Notes under the pieces: generated by a model | What the model saw: only the letters and a program-made list of their open reading frames with translations | The model's database searches: none | Told to the model about the DNA's origin: nothing | Position numbers and translations under genes: made by a program | Assembly: GCA_942486035.1 (NCBI GenBank) | Contig: CALNXK010000002.1 | Span: 3,298,501-3,362,500, forward strand | Direction of reading: 5' to 3' | Origin: Porites lobata | Lineage: Eukaryota > Cnidaria > Anthozoa > Scleractinia > Poritidae | DNA: 64,000 bases | Shown: piece after piece, positions 11,797-23,600 of the stretch | Layout of the letters: the number at the start of each line of letters is the position of its first letter | How positions within the stretch are numbered: the first letter of the stretch is position 1

Positions 11797-14639
11797 TCAT
11801 GAACGCTTCGTGCTTCGTGTCACACGCGAAGTACTCTCCATCTCCTGCTTACATTGCCTAGTTGATCGGGTGTTTTTTGCTGATTTGGTTTGCCTAGAAT
11901 TGTTTGTCACTGTTGCTGTCACCTCAGCTGGACTCGTGTTGCGTGTACGTCTTGTTGATCTGCCTGCGTGAGTATTTTCTTGAATTTCCTGACTACTTGC
12001 GCTCGGCATGGGATCGGACTCCTTAACAACAGGATCGCTTGAGGCGTTGCGTTTCGACTCGCGTTTTGGCCGAGTTTTCTTCACGAGACTATCTTGATGT
12101 GCTTTAGTAGTTTCTTCAAGAATGATCTTCTCGGGTTTACTGTTCCTTGTACTTCTTTTTGAACTAGAATATTCTTCACTGTTTTGACTTGGTGCGGATT
12201 TAGTACTCTTCGAAACAGGAGCATTTTTTTCAACTATTTTAGACCGCCGTTTAGATCGCCTCGCTTCATTAATGACTGGTTTTTCCTCATGAGGGAGAAC
12301 TTCAGCTCTTCGGCTACGGGTTACTCTTTCTTCTTTCGGTGACGACACTTCATTTTCGTCCACTTTGACGTCTAGATTCGATTCTTCTTGAATTTTCTTC
12401 TCACGTGTTACCAGAGGACCTGGTTTAACCCCACGTTTTCGTCGTGTTAACTTGACAACACTCTCTTGCCCAGCTTTCTCTTCACTGGTGAGATTCTCGG
12501 CCTGACTGTTTCGCGTACGTCTTCTAGAACTACTATCTTCACTCCTTTGAGTTGCTGTGGATTCAGACTTCAAATCAGAAACGTTTTCTTCAACTGTTTT
12601 AGACCGGCCACGTTTAGACCGTCTGGTCAATTCAACATTTGTTTGTTTTCTTTCTGGAGGTATAACTTCGGCTCTTCGGTTACGGGTAACTCGAGGCTTA
12701 ACTGGTGATGACAATGTCTTGCCTTCGACTTCACTGTCTTCTTTCGATTTTTCTTCAACTTTTTTCTGATGTGTTACTACACTACCGGCTTTACGTCCTT
12801 CATCTCGCTTACTTTTCTTAGCTGAACGGCCCTCGTCTGCGTCTTCTCTATTAGACTCCTCCGAGGAAGACTCAACTTCGCTTCGACCGCGCTTGCCACG
12901 GCGACAACTCGGTAAGGAAGAACCTACCGTTTTTGTCTCTTTAACAGCTGTTCTTCTCGTTTGCCTCTTCTCTTGTGGAGCATCGTTCTTCTCTATTTGG
13001 GTAACAGGAGTTAAGGTAACAGGCTGTTGCATGTTGTCGAACGATTGCAGCCCTGGGGAAGGAACCTCAAAAATAGGGTCCAGTGGTGTGCGCTTAAAAA
13101 CATTTCGTTTGGGGGTCTGCTTGTTAGCTGCTGGATTCTTCTTAACTCGTGCACTCGTCTTCTTCTCAGCTGCTTTAGGATTATTCTCAGACTCGCTTTC
13201 CTTTTCCTGCTGGATTGATGCCCGAGTACGGCGAACTCTTTTAGGCTCCGGTACGGTTAAACCTTTAGGTGCAGTTCGTTTGGCTCTTGTTATTCTTGCA
13301 ATATTGTCTTCTTTTTCATCCATTTTTTCTTGGGCCTCCGGCGAAGTTAGGTCTAAAACTGGTATAGAGAGTCTGGAGTTTTTTGTCTTCTGACCTGCTG
13401 GCTTGGGATCGGTCTTAGCTGGCGAAGAGTCTGCTTCTGCTGAGGCAAACAGTTCTGGGTTGAAATTGTCCTCAAGATCTACAGTTTCAGTAGCTTTAGG
13501 TGTTCTCATAAGGTTCCTGAGACCAACAAAATGCGGACTGGCGAAGTCTTTTGTCTCTTGCATTAGTGCTTTTAGGCCGTTCAACTTAGGGCTTCCCATA
13601 GTAGTTACACCATTTTCAACTGGTGTCCTAAGCAATCGAGCAACTCCTTGTAAGCCTTCGCTCTTACGTGAGAAACGTTTGGGTTGCGGTTTGGGCGATG
13701 TGAACAAGCTAGCTTCAAAGAGATCCTCAGAATTTTCGACGGAGTGGGTCTGTTTCGGAGACTTCAGTAAGCGCCTTAGTCCTTGAAGACCGAGACTTTG
13801 CCGGTCTTTTCTCTGTTTTCCAACGCTCTTTAACAAGACTGTTTCAGCTTCATCTGCCGGACGAAAAGACGGAGTTTGTTTTGACTCTAATGGCGACACA
13901 AAGTCTAGTTGAAGCGCGGGGGATTCATTGGTCTCAATAGACGACTGCTTCTTCGCGGAACGTAAAGATGGAGTACGAGACAGGTGAACTGGAGTAACGA
14001 ATTGGAGAGAGACAACCTCTTCGGCTGAGTGGCGAAGGGAAGGCGTTTTACTCAATTTCAAAGGTTCAATGACATGAAGCATCGTCTGTGGGGAAGTGCC
14101 ATCTGCATTCACTGAGGGAAGCGAAGCGTTGGAATTTTGTTTAGGAGTTGCCACTTTAACATCTCGAGTGTCCTCACATCTTCGTAAAGATGGCGTATTG
14201 GCTGGTTTGACAGCTGCTATCGAGTGTAATCCTTGTTCGCCAGGAGTTGCAGCTTTCTCGACAGATGACCCTGTGAATCTACCAACGGATGGAGGCGTAA
14301 CAAACATTTCAGCGATTCCAGCCAGATCTTCAGTTGATATGCCCACACGTCTACGTGGGCCATTGGTAACCTTCGCTAGACTTGACAACCAATTTCCCTT
14401 CGTTTGCTTCTTTGGGGGGTTTTCAGCAGCTACCAGAGATGCCGGTGGTGTAGCAAACATTTCTGCCACACCTTCAAAGTCTTCCATGGGAGCACTGTGT
14501 GTTTTAGCATCCTTTAAGGCTAGTCCAAGGCTTGACATCCAGTTAGCGCTTTTCCGTCGAGGCGTTTTCTTCTCGTTAAAACTGGTGCTATTGCGTCTTT
14601 CTTTCGATTGACCTCCACTCTGTGCGTTCCTTGAGGCTT
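11797..14639 (-). CDS. MKI67: Ki-67-like gene exon 6 (K167-like repeats and basic tail)
   Basis: There are 947 codons from the acceptor TTTTACGCAG to the stop. Two diverged copies of an NW(M/L)SSL ... ED(F/L)xG(V/I)AEMFxTPP unit match the K167/chmadrin repeat core of vertebrate Ki-67. Shorter TPSLR modules and LQG(L/V)xRLL(K/R)(S/T)P modules follow. The last 400 residues contain two internally similar units of about 135 aa (each with RVTRxRRAEV, RRSKR and TRNS) and end in a K/R-rich stretch, the expected position of the chromatin-binding LR region. Confidence 0.88.
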
Positions 14640-17600
14640 CTGCGTAAAATTAAATTAAGCAAAATATTTTACGGTCTGGTACAGGTAGACCACGCTTTTG
14701 TGGTAAGCAGTCGAGAGCTTTCCACACACTATAGCTTACTTTTAAGTTACTGACAGTTTTCTTTTTAGAAGGGCATAGACTTGAACAACTGAAAAATGTT
14801 CCAATCGAAAGTACAGGGCAGAACAGGGGCGTAGCCAGGGGGGGGTTCCAGGGCCTGATTTTTGTCACTACGAAACGTACGAAAGCTGACTTGAATTCAC
14901 AGCAATTAAAGCACTTTGGTTTGGTTTGAATTTCCGATGACTCACATTTCAAAATTTCTTGTCGGGGGGTGGGGGGAGCTCCCTAACAAAGAGCGTTTCC
15001 GGCGCTCGGTTGTCAATCGGGCCAGCAATACTACATTAGGAACCCCCCTGTGCAAAATGGCTGGCTACGCCCCTAATTTTTGTTTAAATACACTCGAAAT
15101 GTCTCTGTGGGGCTACCATTTATTAAGCAGAAATGGTAGACCCAATTGAAGCAATGTTCACTAAGGAGAACACAATGAACAGGGGTTTCAATAAAATTGA
15201 AGCAGGCAGCAGGTTTGAATAGAGTAACCGACTATATCAACAAGGACCCCCCGCACTAGTCCCCCTCTTCTAGGAGGGTCTGGGAATAAAAAATGTTGAA
15301 ATTGAAAAGCCCCAAAATGCGATTTCTTGCGTTCATTCAGTTTCGATTTATCAGCCACACAATCAACTCCTTCCAACAAAGAACAAATGACGATAATCAA
15401 ATAAGGTACATTTGCATGTGAACAAATTCCGTGTAAACCTATAAATAAACGTGTGAAATATTGACTGAACTACAGCGTTCACATAATAGGCCTTTGTGAA
15501 AACACATAATGATGTTTCCAACAGACTCTATGATATATTATTTGTTTACGAAGTTATTAAAACTAGTTGCTTCTTCTTTCGGGAAAAAAGGAGCCGACTT
15601 CTTCGAGCAAAGTAGCCGACGTGTTTCGTCGGTCATGGGTGCGTGATTGAAATCCCTGAATGAATGAAATTAAATCCCCTTGAGCTTTATATCCGTTCAG
15701 ATGGATCTGACTGACGACACATGATTTGAACTTGTGGAGACGGGGCAGCCATCAGACACACGCAAAGCCACTTTTGCGAGTGGATTTTGCAGGGTGAAAG
15801 GCTGCAGTACCTTCATTCTCAATTAATTTAAGACCCTGAGTATTGATCTAGTTCTGGGAATTGAACGCGCACTCGCATTCTTCAGGCTAGCGCTTTACCG
15901 ACAGAGGTTACCCGGCTACGGTTTAACTAAGGACAAGATGTAATTAGTTCTAGAAATACCAACTGCTTACTACCTACCTGGTCTAGTAAGAACACCAGAA
16001 GTCGTAGCGAGTGGGGCAGAATCCATCTACATAAACAAAGAAAACGCTATTAACTTGATTGATCAGTCTCATATAATCAAAGAGATTACAAGACTAAGTT
16101 TATACACTTGGAAAGATCATCTCTTTTTATTCAGCAAAAGATCATCGCAGTTCAATGTACCCAACTTAAGCAGTTGGGAAAAGAAAGCATGAAAAAAATA
16201 CGGGCTTAACTTGAACTCAAATGAGAAAGCATCCTACCGGTCGCAATCATTAAATCCTACACCGACTACAGAACATGAGGGCGCTATCCTGTTGCTCCTT
16301 TCTAAATCTAATTTGAAGTAGGAGAAAAAGTTGCAAGATAATCCGGCATATTTTGACCAAAAAACGTCTTACAACGTTACACGCAAAAGCCAAAAGTGTA
16401 GAAATTGTTTGCAAATAAAGACATTAACCTGCAGTATGTAGGTAATTTACCTTGGTTATTTCCTGTCGCGGGCCAGTTCGCTTCTTAAGCCGTCTTTTCA
16501 CAATCTCTGCATATGTAGGTTTCCGTGGTACAGTCTTGGTCAGAACCGTGGCAGCTATAGACTTTCGACGAATGGCTCTCAGAGTGGGTTTAGCATGGAT
16601 CTGTTTGCGAAGTGGGGTGGCCATACGTTGTCGAGTTGGACGTAGCTTTTTGCCCGCAACAATTTCTTTCCTTAGAGGCGTCTTTAAGGCTGGTCGTATT
16701 TGCCTAGTATTTTGCCCTTCGTTACTGTCGGCACTCCCATTGATAGGTGATAATTTGAGCTTCTTTCTCTGACTTCCGTCTTCACTTCTCTTTCTCTTTG
16801 AAGACGTTTTAACATGCTTCAGTACTATTCCCTCTTCAACTTGCTTCCTAACTGGGGTTGGTAAACTCTTCTTTGTGGACTTTAATTTCTTTCCTTTGAT
16901 AATCTCAATTTGCAGTTCCAAGTTCATGGTTTGCTTTGTTTTTCGGAGCTTTGAACCTCTCTTGATTTCATCTTGGAGTCGAGAATTCATGGTTTTCTTG
17001 GTCAGACGCAGATTAGGTCTCGACGCAATCTCGTTTCTAACTGGTGTGGGTAACTTGTTCCTGGTCTGACGAAGACTGATCCCCTCCTCAATTTCCATTT
17101 TTAAAGGTGTGGCGATCTTCTTCATGGTCTGACGGAGCTCGACTCCCCTTATAATCTCCTCTTGCAATGACGTGTCCATCTTCTTTTTGGTTTGCCGGAG
17201 CTGTACTCCATTTGCAATCTCTTCTCTCAAAGGGGTAGTCATCTTCTTTTTGGACTGCCGAAGCTGGACACCACTTGTTATCTCTTTCCTTAAAGGTGTG
17301 GGCATCTTGTTCTTGGTTTGTCTTAGCTTCACCCCTGTTAAAATTTCCTTTCGTAACGGTGTGGCCATCTTCTTCTTTGTCTCTCGCAACTTAACTCCAC
17401 CTTTAATCTCTTGTTTCAAAGGTGTAGCTATTTTCTTTTTGGTCTGTCGAAGCTGCACTCCACTTTTAATCTCCTTTTGCACAGGCGTTGCCATCTTTCT
17501 TTTGGTTTGTCGAAGCTGAATTCCACTGATGATCTCCTTTCGTAAGGGTGTGGCCATTTTCTTTTTTGTCTTTCGCAGCTGCACTCCACTTTTGATCTCC

Positions 17601-20600
17601 CTTCGCAAAGGCGTAGCAAGTTTCTTTTTGGTCTGACGAAGCTGAAATCCACTAATAATCTCCATTCGTAACGGTGTGGCCATCTTTTTCTTCGTCTGTC
17701 GTAGTTTCAGTCCACGTTTAATCTCTGCTCGCAAAGGCGTAGCCATTTTATTCTTTAGTTCTTGCAATTCGGCATCTATTGTCTCTACCATTTGGTGGTC
17801 TGTTTTCTCGAATTCATCCTGCTCTTCATCAGAAGTATAGTTGTCACTATCAAGCATGACCTCTTCTATTTTTTCTTTCATACTCTGGACTGGACTTGCT
17901 ACTGAAGACGGCACATTAGGGCTAGAAGAAAGCTCGGTAAAACTAGTATTTTTTGCCGCTAGTCTGAGTGATGATCGTCTACGAATGGGATTGTTACCTT
18001 CCTTAATTTCACTAAGTTCGGATTCTTTAGGTGAAGCATACTCCTGTCCATGTCCAAGGCTTTGAGGACTTTCAACAACTTGTTCACCCAGATTCTTAGA
18101 TAATTCTGTATTTTCATCAGGAGTGTAAACATCCCTTTTGATTTTCTGCTGCTGTTTCCGTGTCTTAGGCGATTCATTATCCAAGGGTTCTCCGCCATCA
18201 CATTCTTCTTGGATGGATTCTGATTGTGGCAAAGCAGCAACTGATCTTCTTTTTTTTGCCGAGAAAGGTAAGGGCACAAGAGAATTATCATCAGATAAAG
18301 AAGCTCTCCCTGGAGTTGCTCCACGTCTCAGTGGAGTAGCAGGGGGCAGGTCTTTGTCAAACTGCTCTGGACTAAGAACTGGTCCAAACGAGACCCTCTT
18401 AGAACGCCTCTTTTGCTCCTTGCTGGACTTTGTTTTAATAACATGTTGAATATCAGCAGCATCTTCCTTGCTTGGTTCTGTATTTACATCTACCATGGAA
18501 AAGGGAGTTTTTTGAGGAACACGTGATGCTAAATCCTCATCTTCCTCTTGTAATGGCATAGAATGCCTGCGAAGAATATGTATGTTTTCTTTTAAGCTTT
18601 CCTTTGCAGGCGGAGTCCTAGGGCTACCTCCAGGTGTAGGCATTTTTGGTGTTTTTTGCTCTGTGGGTGTGTTTGATAAGTTGTAATGAATCTGCAACAG
18701 AGATACAAAGGTGGTTTGATCATCAATATTAGAACCTCGGCTAACGAACAACTCCCGTGAGTGAAGAATACCAATTTTGCATGCTATCAAGAATTCTCAA
18801 TCTGATTGGCTATAAACGCCCTCACTATCGTTCTTTTGGGGCGTCACGCAATCCTCCCCAGCGTCTTAACAACCAAAAATGGGAACTTCTTCCACAAATG
18901 GTTTATGGGATATTTCTAAGGATGAAGCAGATAAGCTTAAAAATCATGTAGCCCCAGAAAAAAAAACTACAGTGCCTAAAAAAGGAATGAACATTATAAT
19001 TATAGTAACAAGAACCATTAGTTGGTTTCAACTACAGCAACTACTAGATAAAGAGTTGGACAGCACGACTCGGCGCTGTGCGCCTCGTTAGGCCATCCCC
19101 ATAAAATGTTTAATTTCCCATCGCCCGAACGACCCATTTTTTAAGTAAAAAAAAAAAAAATTCCAGAATCACTTGTAAAGAAGCAAGTACTCTAATTTAC
19201 AAGCACACGATCTTGTCTTATTAACACCAATTGTCTAAATTATCATTTTGTAGCCTTTTTACAGATTTGATAGTCCTGTTAATATACATCTTTTACCATC
19301 TGATTATATCTTGCAGACTAAACGTGAGATTTAATATGCAATCATGTGTTCATTCTCTTTTTTTTTTTGCCCGACCGACCGACCCACCTTCACGAGAGGA
19401 AGGGCGATGGGAAACGAAACATTTTATGGGGATGGCCTTACCTATTCGTTTACAGAAAAGGTTTGAACACGTCTACATTTTGGAAGAGATTCATTGCATG
19501 CAATTTTTAAGTTGCACACTAAACCGTTCCGTGGATACTATGAGTAGTGCAGTACATGTGCATTCAGCCAATATAAAAAGGTCGCTTACAAGAGGGTAAA
19601 AACAATGGAAAATTTTAAAAATGAGAGATTCCTACTGTAGTGATTTGACTGGGAGGAAAATTTTGATGTTTGGATTGGTGATAGAGGTTCGACTGCATGA
19701 AAATTGTAACCCCCTCCTCCCTGGCAATAGTAATTTTTAAAATTCACTCCCTCCCCGATCTCACCCAGACCAAGCTGTTAAGGTGTTTTTTCCGCCTTGG
19801 AAGGAAGGGAGGATACTATGGGAAACAAATAGTTCGGTAAGGTAGAAATAGTTGACGAGGTCCTGGGGCAAGCTTGATGACATAGGATTTAATACTATTC
19901 AATATGGATAAGGGGACAACCACATCTGGCAAATGGCGGTGTGAAGTTTAAGAAAGGTAATGAAGGGAAAGTACTATACATGTAGACCTTAACTCCAGGG
20001 TCTTGATAACAATGAAATTTTCTAATATCTGGAGGCTGTTTTACAGAGGAACACATAAGAAATGTACAGCATGAGGTCAACGAACCGGAAACACGATCTT
20101 TTTGTCTACTATGGATGTGCTTGGGTTAACAACTTTCACATAGAATGCCAATCCTGTGTCATAAATTTTCGACCCCCTACTACATTTTATTGATTTTCCA
20201 AGAGTGACGCTTCAAATAAAGCCTTTTCAAAAATATTGCCCCCTCCAAACCCTCCACCCTCATCTGGAACGTATTAAAATAAAAGATCAGGAAAAAAACG
20301 TTCTCCCCTAAAAAAAATTGCTATTCCTCTTAATAAGTTTTGAATTTTCTCTAACAGTAACTCAGGGAGCAACTGTAGGGATTAATTAAGGGTTAGGAGT
20401 CAAGGACATTTCAAGGATTTTCCCTGACCAATACTGTTCCTAATGGTAAAAAGCTTTCAAATGACAGCTGCCAAAATTTTAACAACTTTATTGCCAAAAC
20501 AATAACAAATCAAAAAAGTAAAATAAAAGTTAAGTGAGAAAGAAATGAACAATTGAATATTACCATAACAGAAAAAAATTACTTGGCTATGTACGGCTTC

Positions 20601-23600
20601 TACGCTGCTCATAATGCAGGTAATTAGAGTTCGGATGCATAACAATTTAGAATATTTTCAATATAAGAGGCACTCAGATTTAAGATATTTGGATCGCACA
20701 TGGACATGATATATACCTATTACAAAGGGGGCAAAGCCTCTCAACTCTGGGTATTTTCTTGTAGCGCCCAGATTCAATAGGATAGCAAGTGGCAAGAAAT
20801 TCGCATTTTGTTACTGCCACTCTTGTCTTAACGTTCTTTATTAAATCAAGATAAGATTCAAATCGGACTTTGTTTTTCACTTCAATTAACAGTGCTAGTA
20901 CGTACAGTAGGAGGGACTAAAGTTTTGACATCAATTTTTGCTTTTGACAATGCATATGAATGGTTTCATATGCAGATTATCAATTTTGAATTCATTATGT
21001 ACAAATATATTCTTTGTGAGGAAATGCAAGCATTTGTTTGTTTGTTTTCATTTAGCAAACAATATATGCTTTGTTGGAACATTAAAAAAGAATGTAGATT
21101 GAATGGTCAGTATATATAGACTGAACTTCACTTGGCTTTTATTAAGTTACTAAGTTTTGTTAGAAACTCACACAATGAATTTACCTAAATTTGGTACTGG
21201 TACAAGATTGCAAAAAAAGGGCCTTGTTTGTTCTGTGTGAATTAAATACATTTAAACAAAATTATTATTCACAAATAAAATTAATCTGAATCTGCTTGCA
21301 TCTGATATAACTTTAAAATTGCTTTAAATGTAAATATTGCACGGGATTCTTTATTTTGACTTGAAGATAAATGCTTTTCTTCACCTTTTGCTGGGTATCA
21401 AAATTCAGTTTTAATTAAAGGTTTTCTGCTGCAGTAAGTGTTTGCCGATGTTCTGTAACTAAACTGCAAGTGTTACTTTGATAGCTGTAGCTCTCATTTG
21501 CATTTTTTTTTGTTGGAACACAGATTTTTTTAATGTTTAGCTACTTTTCGGTTACAATCAACAAGCTCACCGTGAGCGCCTAAAAATTTGGCAAAAATAT
21601 AAATAAATATGACTGCTTTGAGCCTTTCTTTTTAGATTTTTGTTGATTCTAAAGTAATTTTTTGGCTTTTTGAAGTAATAACAAAACATCATAATACAGG
21701 TCCATTAGGGAAAGTTCATTTAATATGACAAGGGGGGGGGGGATGAAGATCTTGAAACTCGAAGCTTGAAATTTTAGCAGCCCCCCTCGCCAGCGGTTCA
21801 ATTTTTTAGGAGCCCCCTCCTTGGTAGTCGAAAAAATTTCAGAGCCCCCCCCCCTCCTCCTTCAATTCCTTTGCTCCCCTGAAAAAAGATCGCTAGACTG
21901 TATTAAATATATTTACCGTTATTGTCTTCAATGGTTTATACTATGACAAACTTGAGATACCGTTGTGATACAATTTTCTAAAGCATTTTTGGGATGAACA
22001 AGAGTGTAATAATTACTGAGACTACATTTGTTATATCTGTAAACCACGTGATATAGCTGAGTTGCAAAGGTAATTAAATTGTTGAGTTGAAAACCATCCG
22101 ATCTGTATGATGATGTCATGTGTTGGTTTTGAAGTATACAAATTTTCGGAGCCCCCCCTCAATATCTTCATCCCCCCGCTTGTCATATTAAATGAACTTT
22201 CCCTTAAGGCAAAATTCTCAATTTAATTTCCTTTATAAAAGCTCTCTTAACTTCATTTGGTAACATACTAACAGATACAACTGCCGAAACCATGCACATT
22301 TTTTCCTGTAGGAAACTTTTTAAAACACTTGTAACTGGAATAGGTGACAAATGGGTAGTCTCATCGATTCAGGATAGTGTTCTTGTGTTGGGTATGGCAC
22401 GATAAAAACATACTGCTGGGTACATGTAAACTTAATTTTGATATGAAATCAAGAAGTCACCCCAGTATGAAACTCTTGCCTGTGTGAGTTTTCTCATGTA
22501 AACACCACCTTAGATTGTTATTGCATTAACGAGGCATTAATCTTGGAGGCAGGCCAGGTGATGAAGTTATGTGCCATTTATGAAACTATTATAATTGGTT
22601 GGGAAGAATTTACAATTCAGGAAGGTGACCAGTAAGACCTTTCTAGTTATGCTTTGTTAAGTGGTATTAGCAACTGTCGATAAGTTGAAATCAAATACAT
22701 CTTAAATTTGAATGCAGCCTAGAAAATCTATCTCAAAAATACTTTTGATGAGTAAAAGATAGGGTTGTCAAAAAAGATTCAAGTGAAAGGTGAAAGCTGG
22801 AACAGCTATGATGGCTTTACACCTGTACTTCTATGTTTCTTTCTTTTTTTTTCCGGCAAATTGCAGCTGGCAAAACTATATCTTGATAAACTTAACACCA
22901 ATATCACCAGTTGCCAGCACATTTTGATAATGATCAAATAACTTCATACATGGAAAAACCCTTGTGATGTGTAATAATGCTGGTTTCAAGTGTCACACCA
23001 TTCGAAATAGACCAAAATAAAAATCAAAACCATTTAATAGATAAAGTCCAGAATCTGGGAAATGAAAGGAGGTACATAATACAAAGACCCTCACCAAGAT
23101 TCAGGTCAGAGGAATATTTTGTAAACGAGATATCTGAAGAAATGTTTTACCCAAACTTATAGAGATTTGTATGGAGACCCCATGCTGGTGCTCACCTGGA
23201 TGAGCTCCAACATGGCAGAGGGAAACCAACAGAAACATCTGTTATCGAGTTTTGCTTCAAGAAACTTGTAAACATTAAAGTAATACTTTTTCTAATACAT
23301 GAACTGTTTAGATAGCAAAATTTCCTGAAATAAGTCATTTTTTTAACCTACATGACAGCTCTCTTGGCCGTAATGTAAATGCAACATCATGCAAAAGCTC
23401 AACAAGCTCACCGTGAGCGCCTAAAAATTTGGCAAAAATATAAATAAATATGACTGCTTTGAGCCTTTCTTTTTAGATTTTTGTTGATTCTAAAGTAATT
23501 TTTTGGCTTTTTGAAGTAATAACAAAACATCATAATACAGGTCCATTAGGGAAAGTTCATTTAATATGACAAGGGGGATTAAGATATTGAAACTCGAAGC

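Noticed and set aside
12893..13393. 166-codon open frame on the plus strand
   Set aside because: It is the complement of the Ki-67-like exon 6, whose biased Ser/Thr/Lys codons leave the other strand open. It has no domain or splice support.
14096..14611. 171-codon open frame on the plus strand
   Set aside because: Also antisense to Ki-67-like exon 6; hydrophobic-looking only because it mirrors charged codons.
16424..17750. Regular 63-bp spaced repeats that at first look like a CRISPR or satellite array
   Set aside because: Period 63 bp has no spacer structure, and the reading frame is kept throughout. It is a coding repeat of the Ki-67-like protein.
22977..23162. 61-codon open frame repeated at 26577-26762
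   Set aside because: It is shared only because the region is tandemly duplicated; one substitution between copies does not show selection, and there is no domain.
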